The notes beneath the pieces were generated by a model. The model was not told the DNA's origin. It saw only the letters and a program-made list of their open reading frames with translations, and made no database searches. The position numbers were made by a program, and so were the translations under genes. DNA of 47,464 nucleotides from a virus, in IMG/VR virus record IMGVR_UViG_3300024261_000051, positions 1 through 47,464 of that record; one strand, 5' to 3'. This document shows positions 1 through 5,836 of this stretch, in pieces. Positions within the stretch are counted from its first letter, which is position 1, and the number at the start of each line of letters is the position of its first letter.

Positions 1-2
1 GT

Positions 3-236
3 AATGTTTGGGAAATGCAACCTGATACAACGAATAAACACCCAGCACCTTTTCCTTTAGAGTTACCAACAAAGTGTATAACTTATTATTCCTATGAGGG
101 ATGGACTGTGCTTGACCCATTTATGGGTAGTGGAACAACAGGAGTGGCAGCAAAAAACCTAAACAGAAAGTTCATAGGGATAGAGCTTGATCAGGAATAT
201 TTCAAGATAGCACAGGAACGCATCAGTGCCGTCTAA
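3..236 (+). CDS. DNA N4/N6-methyltransferase, C-terminal part (cut by left edge)
   Basis: The open frame runs in from the left edge (codons for N-V-W-E precede the first internal ATG at 15), so this is the C-terminus of a larger gene. Residues NVWE...HPAPFP, then DPFMGSGTT, then a strand ending GIELDQEY, match the end of the N6/N4 MTase family, where the SAM-binding motif I (FxGxG) lies after the catalytic DPPY/NPPY motif (beta class). The catalytic motif is outside the window. It would transfer a methyl group from SAM to adenine N6 or cytosine N4 at a specific site; in a phage this usually protects against restriction. Its stop codon (234-236) lies inside the first box of an attC-like site, as in integron cassettes. 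Family assignment is firm; target base and site are unknown. Confidence 0.88.
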   Translation, partial: NVWEMQPDTTNKHPAPFPLELPTKCITYYSYEGWTVLDPFMGSGTTGVAAKNLNRKFIGIELDQEYFKIAQERISAV

Positions 237-292
237 CGCCTTTGTTAACTTGCTGGCGTTTATCGCCAGTCGAGTTGAACTAGTTGTTAGAC
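231..292 (+). other. attC-like recombination site 1 (integron gene-cassette type)
   Basis: The outer boxes GTCTAAC (231-237) and GTTAGAC (286-292) are perfect inverted repeats and fit the attC R''/R' consensus (RYYYAAC / GTTRRRY). Inside them, AACTTGCTGGCG pairs with CGCCAGTCGAGTT apart from small bulges, over a TTTAT loop. Such extrahelical bases are characteristic of folded attC sites. Length is 62 bp, within the known size range. The stop codon of the upstream methyltransferase lies in the first box and the next start codon is 26 bases after the expected crossover (G^TT at 286/287), a typical cassette arrangement. No integron integrase or attI is in the window. Confidence 0.72.
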
Positions 293-312
293 ATTACCAG
301 AGAGGATAGGAA

Positions 313-597
313 ATGGAAGGTTTTATTTTAAAAGCTCCAATTGAAATAGAGATGCAAATTAGCGTTATTAACATTGATGACCCTTCACAACTTGGGACAG
401 TAACTTACGGGCTTAGGAATGGTGAGTTTCCAACCAAAGAGGACATGCAAGCAGCGTTAAAAAAGTTTGAAAATGAAGAAATGCCAGAGGGTTTTCGCCT
501 AATGACTAAAAGAGAGTTCTTTGACAAGCTTATTCGTGAAAAGACTGGAAGCCGTGAACGTTTTGCATTACCCGGTGGTGATGATTGGAATGTCTAA
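313..597 (+). CDS. hypothetical protein in attC-flanked cassette
   Basis: A 94-residue acidic soluble protein with no signal peptide, membrane segment or motif that I recognise. It starts with ATG after a purine-rich ribosome binding site (GAGAGGATAGG, 301-311). The gene is flanked on both sides by attC-like sites and its stop codon (595-597) lies in the first box of the downstream site, so it looks like the whole cargo of one gene cassette (about 287-654). Its C-terminus, GGDDWNV, is encoded up to the box itself. Function is unknown; as single-gene cargo beside two methyltransferases it might be a defence or anti-defence protein, but that is only inference from context. Confidence 0.75.
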   Translation: MEGFILKAPIEIEMQISVINIDDPSQLGTVTYGLRNGEFPTKEDMQAALKKFENEEMPEGFRLMTKREFFDKLIREKTGSRERFALPGGDDWNV

Positions 598-660
598 CGC
601 CAAGCTAACCGGACACAAACGGCTCCTTGTTTGTGGTCCGTGTTGAGCGACTTGTTATAT
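592..660 (+). other. attC-like recombination site 2
   Basis: First box GTCTAAC (592-598) overlaps the upstream stop codon; last box GTTATAT (654-660). The inner arms GCTAACCGGACACAAAC and GTTTGTGGTCCGTGTTGAGC pair along their length with a few unpaired bases on one side, the hallmark of attC. The outer boxes are not complementary to each other, which is expected in an integrated array because the last six bases of the right box belong to the next cassette. The first box of this site does pair with the box at 286-292, which would be joined to it in the circular form of cassette 287-654. That consistency supports the call. Confidence 0.7.
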
Positions 661-678
661 TACGTTTTGGAGATTGTT

Positions 679-1167
679 ATGACGGCTGGGAGAAAAGTAA
701 ACACTGGTTCTACGGATTGGAACACGCCCCCAAAGTATGTAGACGCTGTGAGAGATGCCCTTGGGAGGATAGAATTTGACCCATGCTCAAATAGCTCATC
801 GATAGTTGGTGCTGATGTTGAACTGCACAGCGGTGGGCTTGATGAGGACTGGGATAAATATAACACCATATTTGTAAACCCACCTTACGGATTTGGGATA
901 GCAGATTGGTTAAAGAAGTGCGCGAATGCGAAGGGGGATGTTATTGCGTTAATACCAGTCGCACCGAACACTAAGCACTGGAAGAAATCGGTATTTACTG
1001 CTAATGCAATATGCTTTTTAGCCGATACAAGACTTCGTTTTATGATAAATGGGAATGTGAATAATAAAGGTGCAAGCATGGCCTGTTGCACAGTATTTTG
1101 GGGTAAAGACAGTGCCAGATTTGTGGATGTATTTAGCAAGTTTGGCACATGTGTAAAAGTAATATAA
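679..1167 (+). CDS. phage DNA N-6-adenine methyltransferase (Dam-like)
   Basis: A 162-residue protein with TDWNTP near the start, FDPCSN, and the catalytic motif NPPYGF about residues 69-74. The order is that of the compact phage N-6-adenine-methyltransferase family, and the length is close to the family norm. Later strands (VIALIPVA, ICFLADTRLRF, TVFWGK) match its C-terminal half. The start at 679 is chosen over the upstream frame start at 631 because GGAG lies 7-10 bases before it and because the upstream part would run through the attC-like site. It would methylate adenine in DNA and probably protects phage DNA from restriction. The stop codon lies in an ATATAAC box (1162-1168) that mirrors the TTATAT beginning of its own presumed cassette. 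Confidence 0.85.
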   Translation: MTAGRKVNTGSTDWNTPPKYVDAVRDALGRIEFDPCSNSSSIVGADVELHSGGLDEDWDKYNTIFVNPPYGFGIADWLKKCANAKGDVIALIPVAPNTKHWKKSVFTANAICFLADTRLRFMINGNVNNKGASMACCTVFWGKDSARFVDVFSKFGTCVKVI

Positions 1168-1288
1168 CAGTGGACTATACGGAAATATAAATATGACCAA
1201 ATACGCAGCAATATCACTAGACAGGCTAGAGGAGATACAACAACATGCGGATGATACTAGAGAAGAATGAGTTGACGCATAGTTAGGC
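1162..1288 (+). other. degenerate or broken third cassette junction
   Basis: ATATAAC at 1162-1168 overlaps the Dam-like stop codon and is the exact complement of the GTTATAT box that begins this gene's cassette (654-660). Downstream, GAGTTGACGCATAGTTAGGC (1269-1288) resembles the right halves of the two intact sites (GTTGA, a short spacer, then GTTA). The interior does not fold into the arms expected of attC and contains a 25-codon reading frame, so I read this as a junction damaged by insertion or deletion, or as two half sites from different cassettes. Confidence 0.4.
1193..1270 (+). CDS. 25-residue ORF, possibly a gene remnant
   Basis: ATG at 1193 with GGAAA eight bases upstream; the product begins MTKYAAISLDRLEEIQQHAD and ends TREE. 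This looks like the N-terminus of a small soluble phage early protein that has been cut short. It lies inside the broken cassette junction. It may be a remnant carried in when that junction was disrupted. Whether it is translated cannot be told from the sequence. Confidence 0.3.
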   Translation: MTKYAAISLDRLEEIQQHADDTREE

Positions 1289-1313
1289 TGAAGCTAATAG
1301 AGAGATAATTATT

Positions 1314-1664
1314 ATGAAACACAACCAAACAATTAAACAAGCGATTGATGCTCTATTAGTTGCTATGAGTCACATCGACCCTTGTGATACAGACGCATTC
1401 ACACAAGGAAATGATGCTATTCAAGCCCTACGTGAATATCAGGATGGTTGGATTAGCGTAGAAGATAAACCTGTCCCTATCGATGAAAAGGCAATGCTCT
1501 GCTTCCCCTTAGCTAATAATGAGTATTACATCTGCTCAGGTTATATTGCGCTTGAGGACGGATCTGTATGGGCTGATAGTGATGTTGGTGAGATAGGTTA
1601 CCTATCGTGTGATATATCACATTGGCAATCACTGCCTGAGCCACCAATGAATACAGGAGAATGA
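1314..1664 (+). CDS. DUF551-type phage protein
   Basis: A 116-residue protein. The C-terminal half has the pattern of DUF551, a small domain common in phage and prophage early regions: DGWISVEDKPVP near residues 44-55, a central strand ending ICSGYI, and DISHWQSLPEPP near the end. The N-terminal half is a helical segment (IKQAIDALLVAM). The start follows AGAGAGA about 9 bases upstream. It begins a run of closely spaced genes read rightwards. The molecular function of the family is not known to me; family assignment is good, function none. Confidence 0.75.
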   Translation: MKHNQTIKQAIDALLVAMSHIDPCDTDAFTQGNDAIQALREYQDGWISVEDKPVPIDEKAMLCFPLANNEYYICSGYIALEDGSVWADSDVGEIGYLSCDISHWQSLPEPPMNTGE

Positions 1665-1667
1665 TAA

Positions 1668-2072
1668 ATGAAACACATAGACAGACTAACAGTGCAGCAA
1701 ATCAATCGCCTTGCAGCTAAGGCACAGTGGAAGTTAAAGAAGCGTGAATTCGGAGATCATTACGACACTGTAGATGCGGTTGATTATTGGATTGAAAAGA
1801 AAAAGATATGGCTTAGTGAATACGACCCCTGTCACAACGGTCAGCAAGCGATGGATCTTCAGAAGAGATTTCATGTAGATGTAACTTACACGTATTCTAT
1901 AGATGAAGTTCATGATGAATTAGATGAGTCCGAATGGGTTGAGGCAGTAGTGTATCTGCAGTCTTGTGATTCTCCGAGTATTCGCAGCTCTACACCAGAG
2001 CGAGCAATAACACTGGCAGTAATTGCATCGAAGTGGGGAACTGAGATTGATGAGGAATTACTAAATGGATGA
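1668..2072 (+). CDS. hypothetical phage protein, ABA-sandwich-like
   Basis: A 134-residue acidic protein starting three bases after the previous stop, with GGAGAATGATAA as its ribosome binding region. The central YDPCHNGQQAMDLQKRF, a beta-rich middle, and a C-terminal helix after TPERAITLAVIASKWG recall the phage ABA-sandwich domain proteins found in many early regions, in which a short recognition helix is followed by a sheet and an AICxAAL-like helix. The resemblance is weak and by eye. No catalytic residues are evident. It is probably cotranscribed with its neighbours. Confidence 0.65.
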   Translation: MKHIDRLTVQQINRLAAKAQWKLKKREFGDHYDTVDAVDYWIEKKKIWLSEYDPCHNGQQAMDLQKRFHVDVTYTYSIDEVHDELDESEWVEAVVYLQSCDSPSIRSSTPERAITLAVIASKWGTEIDEELLNG

Positions 2073-2127
2073 ATTTAACAAGCATAAGTGTAAAGTTAAA
2101 AAACTATTAGAGTTAAAGAATGAGTAA
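2065..2127 (+). CDS. tiny lysine-rich ORF (20 aa)
   Basis: ATG at 2065 lies within the end of the preceding gene and its stop overlaps the start of the next (2120). The product, MDEFNKHKCKVKKLLELKNE, is a short basic helix. The overlap pattern is like that of its neighbours, which is the only support; it may simply be the leader that couples translation of the two flanking genes. Confidence 0.3.
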   Translation: MDEFNKHKCKVKKLLELKNE

Positions 2128-2344
2128 CATGGAAAAAGTATCTAAAGATATGAACGAGTTTATGGAGAATGCTTTGGATGCAGAGATAGCCCGTAGTATG
2201 TATGGTTCAGTAGGTCGTGAAGATTTTAAAGTAGAGGACTATCCTATTAAGTTTAGAAAATATTTAGATGCTTATGTAAATACTGATAAGGATGTGTGTG
2301 AATGTTTCACTATGTACTTGGATGATAATGGACTTCTAACATGA
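2120..2344 (+). CDS. hypothetical protein, 74 aa
   Basis: A small acidic soluble protein, largely helical in its first half (EKVSKDMNEFMENALDAEIA), with a C-terminal CECFTMYLDDNG. No family recognised. It sits in the coupled early operon; a weak purine-rich stretch (AGAGTTAAAG) precedes the start. A second ATG at 2129 (MEKVSKDM) is also possible. Real gene status rests on its position and on the tight packing with neighbours. Confidence 0.6.
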   Translation: MSNMEKVSKDMNEFMENALDAEIARSMYGSVGREDFKVEDYPIKFRKYLDAYVNTDKDVCECFTMYLDDNGLLT

Positions 2345-2394
2345 ACAATAAAATCGTAAGTGTCGTAGCTGATTTTGGAGAGAACAATGATTAA
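2341..2394 (+). CDS. tiny ORF (17 aa) overlapping previous stop
   Basis: ATG at 2341 overlaps the preceding TGA (ATGA coupling). The product is MNNKIVSVVADFGENND. It has no recognisable feature and may be a truncated gene or a coupling peptide. Confidence 0.25.
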   Translation: MNNKIVSVVADFGENND

Positions 2395-2419
2395 AGACCA
2401 TTAAAGAGGGAGCAGATAT

Positions 2420-2638
2420 TTGGCAGCATATACATATAACAGCATCACATATTCGTCCAAGGCAGAAGCTGCGAGAATTCTTGGGAAAGCACATGGAATA
2501 AAACCAAGGACGATAGAGAACAGAATGCAAAAAGGGCAAGACTTACTTACAGACCCAGCCAAAGGTAAACGGTCCACAGGATGGCACCGTAAAACCAAAG
2601 AGGACTGGGACAGACGGCATAGTTTAGGAGACAGATAA
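2420..2638 (+). CDS. small helix-turn-helix-like protein (NUMOD1-like), TTG start
   Basis: A 72-residue basic protein. Start is TTG at 2420, supported by GAGGGAG 7-13 bases upstream (2407-2413); no ATG fits. The sequence YNSITYSSKAEAARILG, then KPRTIENRMQKGQ, has the pattern of a short helix-turn-helix of the NUMOD1 kind, in which a strand and a SxxEAAR helix are followed by a recognition helix. Such modules bind DNA and often accompany homing endonucleases; here it stands alone. It could act as a small regulator or accessory DNA-binding protein. Its stop overlaps the next start (TAATG). Confidence 0.65.
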   Translation: MAAYTYNSITYSSKAEAARILGKAHGIKPRTIENRMQKGQDLLTDPAKGKRSTGWHRKTKEDWDRRHSLGDR

Positions 2639-2784
2639 TGAGTGACTGGGCAATAGCATTTGTATTAATCGGGTTAACCAGCGTTGAGTACATCAATCAG
2701 CACCCCTACTGCCTTCACCTATGGAGAAGGAAGGACACCAATAACTACTGTGACTACCCCCCCCAAATGCTGGTGGGATTCTAA
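2638..2784 (+). CDS. small protein with N-terminal hydrophobic segment (48 aa)
   Basis: ATG at 2638 overlaps the previous stop (TAATG) and its own TAA overlaps the next ATG (TAATG at 2782-2786), so it is coupled on both sides. The N-terminus MSDWAIAFVLIGLTSVEY is a short hydrophobic helix. The rest (HPYCLHLWRRKDTNNYC...) is polar with two cysteines. The double coupling is good evidence that it is a real gene. No family recognised. Confidence 0.6.
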   Translation: MSDWAIAFVLIGLTSVEYINQHPYCLHLWRRKDTNNYCDYPPQMLVGF

Positions 2785-3089
2785 TGGGCGAGGTTATCAG
2801 CCTAGACGGCAAGAAGTTAGAGCGCGGTCCACACAAAGAAGGTGAAGCATATTGCCTAGCATGTGGTCATGGGTGGGTGGCTGTTGCCCCTCTCGATCAC
2901 GGCAACCTTGAGTGCCCCAAGTGCGGAGGAATGCATGGCTGGTTTCGCTACCCTGTGCTGCATCCGGGCGAGCTTCACTTGTTCTGCCTTTGCGGCTACG
3001 ACATATTCAGGGTCACCCCCAACTTCACCTACTGTGCCGACTGCGGAAAAAAAGTAAACAAAGAATTATTACAAGGAGATAGCGAATGA
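2784..3089 (+). CDS. zinc-ribbon protein
   Basis: A 101-residue protein with four cysteine pairs: CLAC (about residues 24-27), CPKC (about 47-50), CLC (about 71-73) and CADC (about 86-89), plus histidines nearby. Spacing fits two zinc ribbons. Zinc ribbons in small phage proteins usually bind nucleic acid or another protein. It is coupled to both neighbours (TAATG upstream, ATGA downstream). The GC content is somewhat higher than in the genes to the left. No specific family recognised. Confidence 0.7.
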   Translation: MGEVISLDGKKLERGPHKEGEAYCLACGHGWVAVAPLDHGNLECPKCGGMHGWFRYPVLHPGELHLFCLCGYDIFRVTPNFTYCADCGKKVNKELLQGDSE

Positions 3090-3454
3090 AAAAACCAACA
3101 AATGCAGAACTAGAGGAACGTATTGAAAGTCTTACCAAGACGCTTCACCTCATGCGCAACGAACTCGACAAATCGCAGAATGAGGCCCGTGCGATGGTTG
3201 ATACGCTGAGAGACAATAACAGAGAAATTGAAACCCTTCACAACAATCTTGAGGCAATACGCGCAGCATGCGCAGAGATCGACACCATTGTCTCTGCAGC
3301 CAGAGTGCTTTTATGCCCCGACTTCATCTATCATGACACGTCTCGTGGGTATACAAAACGTAAATCTATTGATGCCTTTCTGGCTCATCTTCAATCACAC
3401 CTCAGTCCTCACCTCCATCGCTGTTCTACCCACCCCCCCTGCTCCTGTCAATGA
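3086..3454 (+). CDS. coiled-coil protein, possible +1 frame continuation to 3482
   Basis: A 122-residue protein. Residues 1-70 are a strong heptad coiled coil (ELEERIESLTKTLHLMRNEL...); a short globular part follows, containing LLCPDFIYHD. The in-frame C-terminus (HRCSTHPPCSCQ) looks unlike protein that has been under selection. At a run of seven C (3433-3439) a +1 change would continue the frame as PPAPVNDSDLTEFPF and stop at 3480-3482, where TGA overlaps the next ATG exactly as elsewhere in this operon. The true product may therefore be about 132 residues. The indel could be a sequencing error, a mutation or a programmed shift. Confidence 0.65.
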   Translation: MKKPTNAELEERIESLTKTLHLMRNELDKSQNEARAMVDTLRDNNREIETLHNNLEAIRAACAEIDTIVSAARVLLCPDFIYHDTSRGYTKRKSIDAFLAHLQSHLSPHLHRCSTHPPCSCQ

Positions 3455-3481
3455 CAGCGACCTAACGGAGTTCCCGTTCTG

Positions 3482-3613
3482 ATGTCCCTCTCAAACAGTG
3501 AATACCGGGATCTTCATAGGCTAATCCCCGATGCCTGGTTCAAGGATGTCCTTCTGAGACTCAGAGACTATCAAGAACAGATTGCCCACAACAAAAGAGG
3601 CCACCAGCAATGA
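3482..3613 (+). CDS. small helical protein (43 aa)
   Basis: ATG at 3482 overlaps a TGA in the frame of the shifted coiled-coil gene; its own TGA (3611-3613) overlaps the ATG of the DHH gene. The product, MSLSNSEYRDLHRLIPDAWF followed by KDVLLRLRDYQEQ, is amphipathic and helical. Coupling on both sides makes it a likely real gene. Function unknown. Confidence 0.55.
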   Translation: MSLSNSEYRDLHRLIPDAWFKDVLLRLRDYQEQIAHNKRGHQQ

Positions 3614-4437
3614 AAATACTTTGTATCTATCATGCCAACTGTGCGGATGGTATGGCTGCAGCAACGATTGTACGCATGCATTACGGATCTGGTCTGGTTG
3701 AGTTCTATCAGGGGAGCTATGGCTCCCCTCCCCCAGACGTTACTGGTAGACAGGTGCTGATGGTGGACTTCTCCTACAAACGTGAGGTACTGGTCCAGAT
3801 GGCAGCCAAGGCTCAAAACATTCTGATCCTGGACCACCACAAGACAGTGCAGGAGAACCTGACTAATCTACCCGAGAACGTGGTTGTGAACTTCAACATG
3901 GACAAGAGCGGCTGCGGGATCACTTGGGAGACCTTCTTTGGCTGGGAGAAGCCACCGATGATGGTTCGTATGATTGAAGATCGTGACTTGTGGAGATTCA
4001 ACCTTCGTGGGAGCCGTGAGCTGCACGCCTTCCTCTCCTCTCAACCCTATCGCTTCGATGACTGGCAGTCCATTATGGAGGACGACTGCATTAATGAGAT
4101 GGAGAGAATGATCCAAATGGGTGGAGCTATTCTGGATGCCATGATGACCAATATCAATGAGCTGATCCGCATTGGTGAGCATGAGGTTGTGATTAATGAG
4201 GTGAAGGTTCCTGCGCTGAACTGTCCTCCGATGTGGTTTTCTGAGGCGGGTGCTATCTTGTCGAAAGGGAGTCCGTTTGCTGCCCTTTACTTTGAGGATG
4301 GTGAGACCCGTAAGTGGGGTTTACGCTCGAATGCAGAGGGGTTGGATGTAGGTAAGATTGCGGAGTCTCATGGAGGCGGTGGTCACCGTCATGCGGCGGG
4401 TTTTATTGAGCCACGCTTGAGTGGTGTTGGCCAATAG
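3610..4437 (+). CDS. DHH/DHHA1 family phosphoesterase
   Basis: A 275-residue protein with the DHH motifs in order: HANCADG (residues 8-14), MVDFS (D53), LDHHK (DHH 75-77), EDRDLW (about residue 124), and the DHHA1 substrate-binding loop GGGGHRHAAGF (about 255-265). The family comprises metal-dependent (Mn/Mg) phosphodiesterases: RecJ exonuclease, oligoribonucleases (NrnA) and cyclic di-nucleotide or pAp phosphatases. At 275 residues it is close to the short members, and shorter than RecJ. In a phage it may degrade nanoRNA or host DNA, or destroy a cyclic-nucleotide defence signal; the last is inference. It is the last gene of the early operon, and a terminator follows. Confidence 0.85.
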   Translation: MKILCIYHANCADGMAAATIVRMHYGSGLVEFYQGSYGSPPPDVTGRQVLMVDFSYKREVLVQMAAKAQNILILDHHKTVQENLTNLPENVVVNFNMDKSGCGITWETFFGWEKPPMMVRMIEDRDLWRFNLRGSRELHAFLSSQPYRFDDWQSIMEDDCINEMERMIQMGGAILDAMMTNINELIRIGEHEVVINEVKVPALNCPPMWFSEAGAILSKGSPFAALYFEDGETRKWGLRSNAEGLDVGKIAESHGGGGHRHAAGFIEPRLSGVGQ

Positions 4438-4532
4438 TTCAGGGTGCGCTTCAAGTCCTAGAAAATTTATTTGAAGTTAAAAGATTAACTTACATTAACT
4501 CACATCGTTAACGAGTAACATACTGATTCTAT

Positions 4533-4563
4533 TTGGGAGTTCAGATGCCTCTCCCAGGCACCA
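4533..4563 (+). other. candidate attP core (tRNA 3'-end-like)
   Basis: TTGGGAGTTCAGATGCCTCT, continuing to CCCAGGCACCA, resembles the T-arm and CCA end of a tRNA, with arms GGGAG and CTCCC. The loop is nine bases rather than seven, so it is not a functional tRNA. It lies between the early-operon end and the integrase gene, the usual place for attP of a tyrosine-integrase phage that inserts into a tRNA or tmRNA gene. No second copy is visible, so the call is tentative. Confidence 0.3.
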
Positions 4564-4575
4564 CGAATTAACTAT

Positions 4576-4612
4576 AAGACTTACACCCAATCGGTTGTAA
4601 GTCTTTTTTTTT
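4576..4612 (+). terminator. rho-independent terminator of the early operon
   Basis: A perfect 10-bp stem, AAGACTTACA (4576-4585) and TGTAAGTCTT (4596-4605), with a ten-base loop, is followed by a run of nine T. It terminates rightward transcription from the early operon before the integrase. From 4438 to here no gene is seen. Confidence 0.85.
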
Positions 4613-4703
4613 GCACATTCTTTTTTTACTTTCATACACTTACCGTCATTATCTTACTGGTTATTTATTTAATCTATTTTAACTTAGTTAATTGTTTCTT
4701 AAC

Positions 4704-4732
4704 TTGATTAAAGTTACTTGTTACACTATATT
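4704..4732 (+). promoter_or_regulatory. sigma70-type promoter for the integrase
   Basis: TTGATT (4704-4709), a 17-base spacer, then TATATT (4727-4732), in an AT-rich stretch 43 bases before the integrase start. This would give the integrase its own transcript after the terminator at 4576-4612. Confidence 0.55.
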
Positions 4733-4774
4733 TACATTGTTCATACATTATCTCGAATTTGACCGGAGAATATC

Positions 4775-5836
4775 ATGGCTAAAGTAGAGCAAACATCCAC
4801 TGGTAAGTGGCAGGCAATCGTCCAGAAAACCGACCCATACACAAAGGAGTTGATACGTAAAACTCAGTCATTCCTAACCAAGGCAGCCGCCGAGAAATGG
4901 GCTACAGATATAGAGTACCACATAGAAAGAGGTGACCTTAAAAAGACCATCCATGCAGCCAAGACCGTCACCGATGCACTTGACCGGTATGAGAGAAAAG
5001 TAACCCTCAATAAAGCCTGTGCAAAATGGGAGAGTAAAAAGATCAAGTATCTCAAAACCCTCCCCATCGCAAAGATCAAACTCAGCGAACTGACAAGGGA
5101 AGATGTTTCAGATTGGAAAGACTTCAGACTGAAATCCATCCAGGGTGAGAGCCTGCTTAGAGAGTGGACCGTACTCAACTCCGTACTCAACTACGTCATT
5201 GAAGACCTCGGGTGGTTCGAAAAAAACCCCATGAGATCTGTACGCAAACCCCCCAAGGGTGACCCCAGAGATATCGTCTTCCTCGACAACGATCTCGCAG
5301 TCGCTCGGCACGTCAGTGGATACCATGAAGACGAACCACCAGAAAAGGTGATGCCAAGAGTCTGTGCCGCCCTGCTGTTCGGAGTAGAGACCGCTATCCG
5401 CTCCACAGAAATGACAAAGATCACCTGGGATATGGTACTCCCAGATCGAATCCGCCTACCCAAAGAGATCACCAAGGAGAAAAAGAAGAGAACAGTCCCC
5501 CTCTCCCCCAGAGCGCAACACCTAGTTCAACAGTTCTACTCCGTCAAAAAGGATAACACCATGTTGCGCCTGACCCCCGATCAGATCTCCTCCAACTTCA
5601 GGAATATCCGCATCAAAGGCAATCTCAATGGACTGACATTCAGAGACTCCAGAGCCACCGCCCTCACCAGACTCTCAAAACTCTACGAGAACCCAATGGA
5701 GCTGGCGAAGATCAGCGGCCACCGCAAACTATCCACTCTATTAAATACCTACTACCGCCCCGATGAGGACGACCTGGTCTCCAAACTATCCCAGTTCCAA
5801 CCCTCAGAAGTTGGCAAATCGACCTTCTTCCCGTAA
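4775..5836 (+). CDS. int: tyrosine recombinase / phage integrase
   Basis: A 353-residue protein. An N-terminal arm-binding part (TGKWQAIVQKTDPYTKELIR) is followed by a core-binding helical domain (about 70-160) and a catalytic domain. Catalytic residues visible are Arg209 (ETAIRSTE), a beta-hairpin Lys near KKKRTVPLS, Arg293 in RDSRAT (the usual HxxR histidine is replaced by Arg290), His316 in SGHRKL and the nucleophile Tyr326 or Tyr327 (NTYYRPD). The HxxR substitution is a modest deviation; neighbouring residues are conserved. It would catalyse integration and excision at attP/attB. The start has CGGAG 7-11 bases upstream. Its end overlaps the giant late gene, which converges from the other strand, by 33 bases. 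Confidence 0.93.
   Translation: MAKVEQTSTGKWQAIVQKTDPYTKELIRKTQSFLTKAAAEKWATDIEYHIERGDLKKTIHAAKTVTDALDRYERKVTLNKACAKWESKKIKYLKTLPIAKIKLSELTREDVSDWKDFRLKSIQGESLLREWTVLNSVLNYVIEDLGWFEKNPMRSVRKPPKGDPRDIVFLDNDLAVARHVSGYHEDEPPEKVMPRVCAALLFGVETAIRSTEMTKITWDMVLPDRIRLPKEITKEKKKRTVPLSPRAQHLVQQFYSVKKDNTMLRLTPDQISSNFRNIRIKGNLNGLTFRDSRATALTRLSKLYENPMELAKISGHRKLSTLLNTYYRPDEDDLVSKLSQFQPSEVGKSTFFP

Noticed and set aside
660-1217. Minus-strand open frames opposite the Dam-like gene
   Set aside because: They are shadows: the + strand frame carries clear methyltransferase motifs and a proper ribosome binding site.
2345-2419. A five-codon ORF after the 17-residue ORF
   Set aside because: Too short and without any support beyond chance.
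4533-4563. A functional tRNA or tmRNA gene
   Set aside because: Only a 3'-end-like segment is present; the loop size is wrong and no cloverleaf or 5' half can be found upstream.
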